Positions 1-7,294 of a stretch of DNA of 14,902 bases are shown in pieces. This stretch comes from Balneolaceae bacterium (lineage in GTDB: Bacteria; Bacteroidota; Rhodothermia; Balneolales; Balneolaceae): positions 1-14,902 of the forward strand of contig SLAU01000079.1 in assembly GCA_007126675.1 (NCBI GenBank). Reading direction: 5' to 3'. Position 1 is the first letter of the stretch, and each line of letters starts with the position of its first letter. The position numbers were made by a program, and so were the translations under genes. The notes beneath the pieces were generated by a model. That model worked only from the letters and a program-made list of their open reading frames with translations, ran no database searches and was not told where the DNA came from.

Positions 1-149
1 GCTTCAGTGATCCACCATGTAGCCATAAGAGCTCCTACAGCGGCGGTTAGCCATCCGGCAGAACTGAGGCCTTCCGGCTGTGGAACAATCAACATTAAGA
101 CAAACAGGAACAGACCGGTAAAAAGTCCCAATTTTGATTTAGTCGTCAT
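1..149 (-). CDS. DASS/SLC13-family anion transporter, N-terminal fragment
   Basis: Only the first 49 codons are in the window; the gene runs off the left edge. The translation begins MTTKSKLGLFTGLF, passes through a hydrophobic first membrane segment (about residues 8-22), then reads PEGLSSAGW and ends in ATWWITEA. The PEGLS...AGW and WWITEA blocks are typical of the start of divalent anion:Na+ symporters (dicarboxylate, sulfate or phosphate carriers), which would act in the inner membrane. The substrate cannot be told from this piece. The start is the ATG at 149, 11 nt after the stop of the GlmU-like gene on the same strand, so the two may be co-transcribed. No clear Shine-Dalgarno sequence is visible. 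The family call is from motif recognition and is fairly secure. Confidence 0.75.
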   Translation of the reverse strand, partial: MTTKSKLGLFTGLFLFVLMLIVPQPEGLSSAGWLTAAVGALMATWWITE

Positions 150-160
150 CGGCCGCAGTT

Positions 161-1363
161 TTATTCATTCGCTAAAGAGCGCATCATCTGTTCATACTCC
201 GGGGTCAGTTCCACGTCGCGGCGTGCCATCATCCGGCGCATCGTTTCAATCGCTTTGTCAAGTTTATAGTTTTCAATATCGTAATCGCTCACCCAGCGGA
301 AGGAGGGGATCAGCTTTGGCGGATAACCACTCGTAAAAATGTTACTGGATACTCCACAAACCGTACCTGTATTCAGCATCGCGTTTATTCCGGTTTTGGA
401 GTGGTCACCCATCACGGTTCCAATAAACTGTTGTTCGGTTTCTTTTTCCTCTCCGCTGTCCCAATCGGTCAGCCGCACAGTACTGTAGTTATTTTTTAGG
501 TTTGAGGTGTTGGTATCGGCGCCAAGGTTGCACCACTGCCCGAAGAGTGAATTCCCTACAAAACCGTCATGCGCTTTATTACAATAGGAGTGAAAGATCG
601 AATTCGATATCTCACCGGCAACTTTACACACGGGGCCGATTGTCGTCTCTTCATAGATTTTTGTTCCGGCCTTAACCGTTGCACCTTCACAAATTGCAAC
701 CGGCCCTCTGAGAACTGAATTGGCCATAATCAAAGCGTTTTCTCCAATATACACGGGGCCTTTGTCAGCAATAATCACAACACCCGGTTCTATTTTTGCT
801 CCTTCTTCAATAATAACCTTATCTGCATTTTCAATATATACCCGTGGAAAATCTTTATTATGGTTCCCGGATTTCGAGTTCATTCTGCTGATATCAGCAG
901 CAATTTCCGGTCCGTTCAGCTGAAACAAATTCCAGACATGTGTTACCTGGCGGACCATCTCCTTACTAGCTTCTCGTGCCTCAGTGTCTTTTGCATTGAT
1001 ACCTTTCTGTGCCCATTTTTGGTGGATTTCTTTTGAAATCAATGCAGCAATTAGATCACCTTCAAATTGAAGGGACTGGTTTATTTCCAGTTTTTTTACC
1101 GTATCTTTTAAAGATGAGTCAGGTAAAAATCGAGGGTTAATCCATAAAATTTCATCTTCATCCGGAACAGATTCAACAAACAACCCTTTAAAAGATTCTC
1201 TGAGAATTCCGGCAGGAACTGATTTCTTCCGGTTTAAAGCATGGAGCCACTTTTCTCCGAGGGATAAAATGCCTATCCTGAGATCGTAGAGCGGTCTTGT
1301 AAGAGTCAGAGGATGAAAGTTTTTAAGATATTGATCTTCAAAAAAGCAGATTTTAGCAGCCAA
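161..1363 (-). CDS. GlmU-like UDP-GlcNAc diphosphorylase/acetyltransferase (Bacteroidetes-type)
   Basis: A 400-aa protein resembling the alternative GlmU family of Bacteroidetes, thought to make UDP-N-acetylglucosamine from glucosamine-1-phosphate in the cytoplasm for peptidoglycan and LPS. The N-terminus (ICFFEDQYLKNFHPLTLTRP, then LYDLRIGI) is the family signature and lacks the classical GlmU nucleotide loop. Residues ~175-345 form hexapeptide-type repeats (IEPGVVI, VYIGENA, AICEGATV) of a left-handed beta helix. His265, in NKAHDGFVG, aligns by eye with the catalytic His363 of E. coli GlmU. The start must be the TTG at 1363: the same frame has a TAA at 1373-1375 and no ATG that keeps the conserved N-terminus. 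The gene is divergent from glmS, which supplies the pathway, and 11 nt upstream of the DASS transporter. Exact bifunctionality is inferred from the family. Confidence 0.82.
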   Translation of the reverse strand: MAAKICFFEDQYLKNFHPLTLTRPLYDLRIGILSLGEKWLHALNRKKSVPAGILRESFKGLFVESVPDEDEILWINPRFLPDSSLKDTVKKLEINQSLQFEGDLIAALISKEIHQKWAQKGINAKDTEAREASKEMVRQVTHVWNLFQLNGPEIAADISRMNSKSGNHNKDFPRVYIENADKVIIEEGAKIEPGVVIIADKGPVYIGENALIMANSVLRGPVAICEGATVKAGTKIYEETTIGPVCKVAGEISNSIFHSYCNKAHDGFVGNSLFGQWCNLGADTNTSNLKNNYSTVRLTDWDSGEEKETEQQFIGTVMGDHSKTGINAMLNTGTVCGVSSNIFTSGYPPKLIPSFRWVSDYDIENYKLDKAIETMRRMMARRDVELTPEYEQMMRSLANE

Positions 1364-1557
1364 ATCGGTAAATTATATTGGTTTATTTTAATTTTGTTAT
1401 GGATTTCTAACTGGCAAAGTAACAAAGATGTTTTTAACTATCTCATATTATCAAACACAGGTGTGCAGTTATAAATAAATATCATAATCAGTAATTAAGC
1501 TTTACAAGCAAAAATCATCATTAACAGACTTTAAATTACGTAAAATCAAAGAATAAT

Positions 1558-3399
1558 ATGTGTGGAATAGTAGGATATATCGGAGAAAAAGACGCAAGCC
1601 AGGTTCTTGTAAAAGGTCTCAAGAGACTCGAATACCGTGGATATGACTCTGCCGGAGTTGCTCTGATGAACGGTAAAATGATGATCGAGAAAGGAAAAGG
1701 AAAAGTTTCCAATCTTGAAAAAAAGATTGATACCAAAAAGCTGATCGCAAAAATTGGAATTGGCCACACACGCTGGGCCACGCATGGGGAGCCTAATGAT
1801 ATCAATTCTCACCCGCATGTGAGCGAATCCGGTAACATTGCGGTGGTACATAACGGAATTATCGAAAACTACAATTCTTTGAAAAAGAAGCTTGAGCTAA
1901 GAGGCCGCACATTTAAAAGCGCAACCGATACTGAAATTATCGCGCAGCTTCTCGAAGAGATCTACACAACTACAAAAGGTATTACCTTTGAACAGGCAAT
2001 ACAGCTTACGCTAAAGCAAATTGTTGGAACCTATGGTATTGCTGTTGTAAGTCTTGATCAGCAGGATAAGGTTTATGTAGCCCGGAAGGGTTCTCCGCTG
2101 CTTCTTGGAATTGGGGATAACGAAATGTTTATCGCTTCTGATGCATCTCCGATAGTTGAATACACCAATAAGGTGATCTACCTGGACGATGGTGAGATGG
2201 CTGTTGTAACGAAAGACAGTTATAAAGTAAAAACTATCGAAGATGTAGAGCTTACCAAAGAAATACATGAGCTTGAGATGGGGCTTGAGGCGATTGAAAA
2301 AGCCGGCTATCCGCATTTTATGCTAAAGGAAATCTTTGAACAACCCAGATCGATCGGGGATTGTATGCGCGGGCGTATAAATCCGGAAGAAGGAACAATC
2401 CAGCTTGGCGGTCTGAGAGATGTAATGGATGAGCTTGTAAATGCAAAACGAATTGTAATTGCCGCTTGTGGAACAAGCTGGCACTCGGCATTGGTTGGTG
2501 AATATATTTTTGAATACCTGGCGCGCACTCCGGTTGAAGTTGAGTATGCGTCGGAATTCCGTTATCGCGATCCGCTGATCGGGAAGGGCGATGTTCTGCT
2601 TGTAATTTCACAAAGTGGCGAGACTGCCGATACGCTCGCTGCTCTTCGTGAAGCTAAAGAAAGAGGGGCACTGGTTCTTGGAATCTGTAATGTTGTGGGG
2701 TCAACTATATCCCGTGAAACTGATGCCGGTGTATTTACACACGCCGGACCGGAAATTGGGGTGGCATCAACCAAAGCGTTTACCGCACAGGTTGTGGTGC
2801 TTATTATGATGGCGATAAAAATCGCGATGGAAAAAGGTGAAATTACCAAAAAGAAGGCCAAAAAGCTGATTCAGGAGTTAGACTCGATACCTGAAAAAGT
2901 TGATCAGATTCTTCAAGAGTGTGATGAGCCGATTCAGAAGATCGCAAAAATGTTTACCTATGCTCCGAATTTCCTTTACCTTGGGCGTTCTTACAATTTT
3001 CCGGTTGCGCTCGAAGGTGCACTGAAATTGAAAGAGATTTCCTATATACACGCTGAAGGATACCCGGCTGCAGAAATGAAGCACGGACCAATTGCACTTA
3101 TCGACGAAATGATGCCGGTTGTTGTGATTGCTGCAACCAAACATACGAACGATAAGACAATATCTAACATTGAAGAAGTGAAAGCCAGAAAGGGCAGAAT
3201 TTTGTCTGTAATGAACGATGACAATAAAGATGTTAAAGAACTCTCTGAGTTTTCAATTCAAATTCCGACAACAAAAGATTATTTTTCTCCGCTGTTGACG
3301 GTAATTCCTTTACAGCTGCTTTCTTATTACATTGCTGTAAACCGTGGCTGTAATGTAGATCAGCCCAGAAACCTAGCGAAAAGTGTAACAGTTGAGTGA
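1558..3399 (+). CDS. glmS: glutamine-fructose-6-phosphate aminotransferase (isomerizing)
   Basis: Makes glucosamine-6-phosphate from fructose-6-phosphate and glutamine, the committed step to UDP-GlcNAc, in the cytoplasm. The 613-aa protein has the usual length. It starts MCGIVGYIGEK, so Cys2 becomes the N-terminal nucleophile of the glutaminase domain (about residues 2-220), which also shows RWATHGEPNDINSHPH. Two SIS sugar-isomerase domains follow, at ~298-430 (AACGTSWHSA, SQSGETADT) and ~472-600 (GRSYNFPVALEGALKLKEIS, HAEGYPAAEMKHGP). The C-terminus DQPRNLAKSVTVE is canonical. The start is fixed because Met-Cys must be N-terminal. The 194 nt upstream are shared with the divergent GlmU-like gene. 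I saw no glmS ribozyme there and could not assign a promoter. All key residues are present. Confidence 0.97.
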   Translation: MCGIVGYIGEKDASQVLVKGLKRLEYRGYDSAGVALMNGKMMIEKGKGKVSNLEKKIDTKKLIAKIGIGHTRWATHGEPNDINSHPHVSESGNIAVVHNGIIENYNSLKKKLELRGRTFKSATDTEIIAQLLEEIYTTTKGITFEQAIQLTLKQIVGTYGIAVVSLDQQDKVYVARKGSPLLLGIGDNEMFIASDASPIVEYTNKVIYLDDGEMAVVTKDSYKVKTIEDVELTKEIHELEMGLEAIEKAGYPHFMLKEIFEQPRSIGDCMRGRINPEEGTIQLGGLRDVMDELVNAKRIVIAACGTSWHSALVGEYIFEYLARTPVEVEYASEFRYRDPLIGKGDVLLVISQSGETADTLAALREAKERGALVLGICNVVGSTISRETDAGVFTHAGPEIGVASTKAFTAQVVVLIMMAIKIAMEKGEITKKKAKKLIQELDSIPEKVDQILQECDEPIQKIAKMFTYAPNFLYLGRSYNFPVALEGALKLKEISYIHAEGYPAAEMKHGPIALIDEMMPVVVIAATKHTNDKTISNIEEVKARKGRILSVMNDDNKDVKELSEFSIQIPTTKDYFSPLLTVIPLQLLSYYIAVNRGCNVDQPRNLAKSVTVE

Positions 3400-3413
3400 T
3401 CTGATTTCAGATC
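3398..3413. promoter_or_regulatory. Perfect 7-2-7 palindrome ahead of the HMA/AraC gene (candidate operator)
   Basis: GATCTGA-TT-TCAGATC overlaps the last bases of the glmS stop codon and lies 38 nt before the ATG of the AraC-type gene. A further TCAGA is at 3430-3434. The same half-site is clustered upstream of copA. No T-tract follows, so a terminator is less likely than an operator. That the AraC protein itself binds here is inference. Confidence 0.4.
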
Positions 3414-3451
3414 CTCATCTGCAAATAATTCAGAGAAATACCCATTCGGTA

Positions 3452-4018
3452 ATGGTTGAACTGAGTATCAAAAATATGGTCTGTCCGCGATGCGTTGAGT
3501 CTGTTGCAGGCATAACGCAAACACTGAACCTTCCGGTGGAGTTTGTTGAAATTGGTTCGGCCGTGTTTAGCCGCAAACTCTCAAGCACTGAGTCAGAGAA
3601 GTTGGAATCTAAGCTAAAAGAACGCGGATTTGAACTGATCTATGATCGCGAAACGGAAATTGCCAATAAAGTAAAGTCAGCTCTGATCGAATATCTGAAT
3701 CATCTGCAGGAAAACGATCAGCCTCAAAAACTTTCTGTATTTGTATCAGAAAAACTGAACCATAATTATTCCTATCTGAGTAAAGTATTTTCTGAAAATG
3801 TTGGTATTACAGTCGAGAATTATCTGATTCGTTTAAAAATTGAGAGAGTAAAAGAACTGCTCAGCTATCGCAAGTGGACACTATCCGAAATTGCCTGGAA
3901 ACTTAAATACAGCAGTGTTCAGTATTTGTCGAATCAGTTTAAAAAAGTAACCGGAAAAACAGTGACTCAGTACTTGAAGTCCGGTGAAAAAAGACGCAAA
4001 TCGCTCGACCAGATCTGA
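3452..4018 (+). CDS. AraC-family regulator with HMA-like metal-binding N-terminus
   Basis: A 188-aa predicted transcription regulator. Residues 1-70 resemble a heavy-metal-associated fold (VELSIKNMVCPRC) with a CxxC at Cys11-Cys14. Residues ~85-188 carry one AraC-type double helix-turn-helix: LSYLSK-like first helix (NYSYLSKVFSENVG), IERVKELLSYRKWTLSEIAW, then YLSNQFKKVTGKTVTQYL. Similar proteins are common next to metal-transport genes in Bacteroidetes; a role in sensing copper or another soft metal and controlling copA is inferred from domain and position. I chose the ATG at 3452 because the HMA-like domain begins right there. A TTG at 3392 is in frame but overlaps glmS and would put the GATCTGA palindrome inside the gene. 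It lies 52 nt after glmS and 126 nt before copA on the same strand. Confidence 0.85.
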   Translation: MVELSIKNMVCPRCVESVAGITQTLNLPVEFVEIGSAVFSRKLSSTESEKLESKLKERGFELIYDRETEIANKVKSALIEYLNHLQENDQPQKLSVFVSEKLNHNYSYLSKVFSENVGITVENYLIRLKIERVKELLSYRKWTLSEIAWKLKYSSVQYLSNQFKKVTGKTVTQYLKSGEKRRKSLDQI

Positions 4019-4126
4019 CCTGATCTGTTCTGATACAAAAATATTACACACCTTCCTTTCTCAGTTGTGACATAATAACTCTGATCTGAGCTTATCTTTC
4101 AGAGGTTTAAGAATGAAGTTTCAGAT
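4010..4126. promoter_or_regulatory. TCTGA/TCAGA half-site cluster upstream of copA
   Basis: The AraC-copA interval and the end of the AraC gene hold TCTGA at 4014, 4029, 4080 and 4085 and TCAGA at 4099 and 4121. CAGATC (4010-4015) and GATCTG (4022-4027) form an inverted repeat, and CTCTGA (4079-4084) pairs with TCAGAG (4099-4104). The octamer TGATCTGA at 4082-4089 is also found at 3397-3404, before the AraC gene. This is a plausible operator/promoter region for copA. The binding protein is unproven and no -10/-35 pair was assigned. Confidence 0.4.
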
Positions 4127-4144
4127 AACAATAGATGATTGATT

Positions 4145-6631
4145 ATGTCAGTAAAAAAGCAATACGTAGTAGAAGGTATCACTTGTGCAGGATGCGTTAA
4201 TTCGGTAGAGAAAGCTCTGAAAAGCGTGGAAGGAGTGGAGCAGGTGAATGTAAATCTTGCCACAGGTAAAGCGATAGTTGAGCATCCGGAAAGCCTGGAA
4301 TTTGAAAGGATTGAGAAAGCGATAAATGATGCCGGCTACACTGTAAAAAAAACTGAAAATGGGAGAAGTAACGCACACGAATTTAATGTGAAAGGGATGC
4401 ATTGTGCCGGATGTGTAAATGCTGTAGAAAAAACGATACGGAATATTGGGGGAGTAAAAGAAGTTTCGGTAAACCTGGCAAATGGTAAAGCGTTTGTGGA
4501 TTTTGACGAGAATGAAACCGGCATACAAAAACTTATAGATGCTGTAAAAGATGCCGGTTACACATTGGAGCCTTCCGGAAAAAAAAAAGAGAGTAAACTG
4601 GATGAAGCCAGGCGACTCGAACAGGAAAAGCTGAATTCGGCACGGTTTAAAATGATCTTCAGCTGGGTAATTACACTTCCGCTGATGATCTGGATGTTCC
4701 TGGAAATGGTGCTGTCTGTTCATATCACCTCTCATCTGGTGATGGAGATTTTTATGACTTTAGGTGCTACAGCAGTGATTTTTTATCCCGGCTGGCAGAC
4801 CCTGGTGAGTGCTTTTCGATCTGCAAAAAACCTGAATCCCAATATGGATGTGCTGATTGCAATAGGTACAATAGCTTCACTCATCACCGGATTTTTTGCA
4901 CTTGCGTATTATGTTGATCTGTTTGGAGAACCGGTTTACAGTTTTGCTGGAATCGCCGCAATGATCATGGCTTTTCACCTGACAGGCCGTTATATCGAAA
5001 CCAAAGCAAAAGGACGGGCATCAGATGCAATAACCAAGCTGCTGACACTGGAAGCAAAAACAGCACGTATCATAAAAAATGGAAAAGAGGAAACAGTAGA
5101 ACTTTCTGACCTGAGAACCGGTGATGTGATGCTGATTCGTCCCGGTGAAAAAATTCCTGCCGATGGTGTAATCGTGGATGGTGAAAGTTCGGTGGATGAA
5201 TCGATGGTTACGGGAGAGTCGATGCCGGTGCACCGCAAAAAAGGGGATAAGGTAATTGGAAGTACGATCAATACGGAGGGTACAATTCGGGTAAAAGCTA
5301 CCGAAGTTGGAGAAGATACATTTTTAAGCCGTGTAATTCGTCTTGTAGAGGAAGCACAAAGCTCGAAAGTCCCGATTCAGGATTTTGCCGATAAAGTAAC
5401 GGCAGTTTTTGTACCTGTAATTCTGGTCATTGCGCTGCTTACATTTGTTACCTGGGTACTGTTTCCGGAATTTTATGCTCCGTTGCTGAATCTGGGCGAT
5501 GATCTTTTACCCTGGGTCATGACCGATCTTTCCGTGGGCGGACAAGCATTTTTTGCCACTCTGGCGGTTTTGGTGATCGCCTGTCCGTGCGCATTGGGTC
5601 TGGCAACTCCAACCGCGCTGATGGTGGGAACCGGATTGGGCGCCGAAAACGGAATTCTTATTCGGAAAGGTGAATCACTGCAAATCCTTGAATCAGTAAC
5701 CACAGTAGTATTCGATAAAACCGGAACACTAACAAAAGGTAAGCCGGAAGTTACCGGGTACAAAACGTTTAACGGAGTTGATAAAAACAGCCTGATCGAA
5801 AAAGTGGCTGCTGTCGAAAATCTGTCCGAACATCCGATCAGCAAAGCAATAGTCAGGTTTACTGATGGTGTAAACGAAAAGATTGAAGTTCAACAATTTG
5901 AATCTATTACCGGAACCGGAGTTTCGGGTAAAATTGATGGCGATCAGATTGCAGCCGGTAACCGTTCGCTTCTGGAACAGTTGGATGTAGAATTGAATGG
6001 CCAAGAGCAATCGTCTGCTGAAGAGTTTGAAAAAGACGGAAGCAGCGTAATTTTTCTGATTGTGAATAACTCTCTTTCAGGGATCATTGGTATAAAAGAT
6101 ACAGCTAAAGATGATGCCGCAGCAGCGGTAGAAAGTATGCATCAGAAAGGAATAAAAACGGTGATGCTTACCGGCGATCATAAAAGTGCGGCTTCTGCAA
6201 TTTCAAAAGAATTAGGGCTGCAGCAATTTTACTCTTCCCTGAAGCCAGATGAGAAAGTGAAGAAAATCCAGGAGTTGCAAAAGACCGGCGAAGTGGTGGC
6301 CATGGTTGGCGATGGCATTAATGATGCTCCTTCACTTGCCAGTGCTGATGTTGGAATTGCTATTGGCACCGGCACCGATATTGCCATAGAATCGGGTTCT
6401 GTGATACTTATAAAAGGAAATTTAAGTGGTGTGGATGAGGCGCTAAATCTGAGTAAACATACAATGGGTAAGATAAGGCAAAACCTTTTTTGGGCGTTTA
6501 TCTACAACGTTGTGATGATTCCGGCAGCAATAATCGGGTGGATGCATCCGGTTCTGGCAGAGGCTGCTATGGCGATGAGCTCGGTCAGCGTTGTGTATAA
6601 CTCAAGGCATTTAAACAAGAGAAAACTCTGA
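4145..6631 (+). CDS. copA: Copper-exporting P1B-1-type ATPase
   Basis: An inner-membrane ATPase that pumps Cu(I) out of the cytoplasm, giving copper tolerance. The 828-aa protein has two N-terminal HMA domains (CAGC at 14-17 and 87-90), eight expected membrane spans, the actuator TGES at 356-359, the metal-site CPC at 480-482, the phosphorylated Asp524 in DKTGT, the nucleotide-binding HP at 563-564 and GDGIND at 722-727. The last two spans carry the Cu(I) signatures: N-x6-YN in NLFWAFIYN, and P-x6-M-x2-SS ending VVYNS. These separate it from Zn/Cd/Pb and Co pumps. The start is ATG 4145; a TTG two codons earlier is possible and would change little. It sits behind the HMA/AraC gene, its likely regulator. 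No chaperone gene is seen nearby. It is intact. Confidence 0.95.
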   Translation: MSVKKQYVVEGITCAGCVNSVEKALKSVEGVEQVNVNLATGKAIVEHPESLEFERIEKAINDAGYTVKKTENGRSNAHEFNVKGMHCAGCVNAVEKTIRNIGGVKEVSVNLANGKAFVDFDENETGIQKLIDAVKDAGYTLEPSGKKKESKLDEARRLEQEKLNSARFKMIFSWVITLPLMIWMFLEMVLSVHITSHLVMEIFMTLGATAVIFYPGWQTLVSAFRSAKNLNPNMDVLIAIGTIASLITGFFALAYYVDLFGEPVYSFAGIAAMIMAFHLTGRYIETKAKGRASDAITKLLTLEAKTARIIKNGKEETVELSDLRTGDVMLIRPGEKIPADGVIVDGESSVDESMVTGESMPVHRKKGDKVIGSTINTEGTIRVKATEVGEDTFLSRVIRLVEEAQSSKVPIQDFADKVTAVFVPVILVIALLTFVTWVLFPEFYAPLLNLGDDLLPWVMTDLSVGGQAFFATLAVLVIACPCALGLATPTALMVGTGLGAENGILIRKGESLQILESVTTVVFDKTGTLTKGKPEVTGYKTFNGVDKNSLIEKVAAVENLSEHPISKAIVRFTDGVNEKIEVQQFESITGTGVSGKIDGDQIAAGNRSLLEQLDVELNGQEQSSAEEFEKDGSSVIFLIVNNSLSGIIGIKDTAKDDAAAAVESMHQKGIKTVMLTGDHKSAASAISKELGLQQFYSSLKPDEKVKKIQELQKTGEVVAMVGDGINDAPSLASADVGIAIGTGTDIAIESGSVILIKGNLSGVDEALNLSKHTMGKIRQNLFWAFIYNVVMIPAAIIGWMHPVLAEAAMAMSSVSVVYNSRHLNKRKL

Positions 6632-6699
6632 GCAGAAAATCCCGAGAAAAAAAATCTTTGATTTTGTAACAAAAAAGCATCAAAATGCTCTATCTAAAT

Positions 6700-6732
6700 A
6701 AGGTGCTCTGACCGGCACTTTAAAATTTTTTT
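6700..6732 (+). terminator. Candidate Rho-independent terminator after copA
   Basis: AAGGTGC (6700-6706) pairs with GCACTTT (6715-6721), with one G-T wobble and an 8-nt loop, followed by seven T's at 6726-6732 after a short AAAA break. It lies ~70 nt past the copA stop. The stem is short and the T-run slightly displaced, so this is moderate evidence only. A weaker 5-bp hairpin (AGCAT/ATGCT, 6676-6689) lies just before it and lacks a T-run. Confidence 0.45.
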
Positions 6733-6825
6733 AAAATAAAAAATGTGGATAACTTGAAATTCATTTGTTAAATGTTTAAATACCACGTAGAAAATAACGC
6801 TCTCAATCTAACTTCTCGTTCTCAA

Positions 6826-6900
6826 ATGAAAAAGTGGAAAACATTACTTTTTAAAATTGCTCTGCTTGTTGTGATTGCAATTGTGATTACAACAGCCTGA
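6826..6900 (+). CDS. Possible 24-aa single-span membrane peptide
   Basis: ATG at 6826 opens a 24-codon frame ending in TGA at 6898-6900. It encodes a lysine-rich start (MKKWKTLLFK) followed by an uninterrupted hydrophobic stretch of about 14 residues (IALLVVIAIVITTA). The positive N-terminus plus one membrane helix is what real small membrane proteins look like. The DNA upstream is AT-rich and could carry a promoter, but I see no convincing Shine-Dalgarno sequence. It stands alone between copA and the receiver-HPt gene. I do not recognise a family, and such a short frame could arise by chance. Confidence 0.3.
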   Translation: MKKWKTLLFKIALLVVIAIVITTA

Positions 6901-6925
6901 TTAAAATACATACCATTGCTTATTC

Positions 6926-6963
6926 GCCTTTGCCGGGTAACCTATCTTATAAATTGCAAAGGC
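6926..6963. repeat. 8-bp inverted repeat with outer pairing
   Basis: GCCTTTGC (6926-6933) and GCAAAGGC (6956-6963) are perfect inverted arms around a 22-nt AT-rich loop. An outer CTTATT/AATAAG pairing can extend it across an asymmetric bulge. It starts 25 nt after the small frame, so it could end that transcript, but there is no T-run. Function unknown. Confidence 0.4.
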
Positions 6964-7294
6964 TGCTGCAATAAGAATTCTGCTATAATTTATTCAAGAA
7001 CTTCCGTCTTCATATTTTTTGAAGCAAATGATCAGGTTGTATCTTGTATTTGTTCAATTTGTTAATCAAACCTCTTTACCAAAACTGCTTGATTTCCCGA
7101 TTAAAACATCAACTTAATGTAGGATTTAGCTTCCCAAAAATGATGTTAATAACTAACCGCTTATCATTGAAATAAATAGAATAAATTGAAAATTTATGCT
7201 AATAAATCGTATTCCGGTTCCTGAATTCCTGTTGACATTTCTTTTTAAGCTTTTAAATTTAAATTTTTGGGATGAATTCTAATCCGGTTTGTGA
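6964..7294. other. AT-rich gap before the receiver-HPt gene
   Basis: No frame of note on either strand and no RNA gene recognised. The last 65 nt hold TTGACA (7232-7237) and, about 16 nt on, the AT-rich TTTAAATTTAAATTTTT stretch, which could serve as a promoter for the gene starting at 7295. This is a sequence-match guess; promoters of this phylum often do not follow the E. coli consensus. Confidence 0.3.

Noticed and set aside
1364..1557. glmS ribozyme or riboswitch in the glmU-like/glmS intergenic region
   Set aside because: The region is short and AT-rich, with no ribozyme-like conserved core that I can see.
3392..3451. TTG start extending the AraC-type protein by 20 residues
   Set aside because: It overlaps glmS, adds sequence unrelated to the HMA-like domain and would bury the palindrome in coding DNA; ATG 3452 fits the domain start.
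4148..4735. 195-codon minus-strand frame opposite copA
   Set aside because: Antisense shadow of the two HMA domains, rich in Phe/Tyr/Ile from reverse-read codons, with no recognisable domain.
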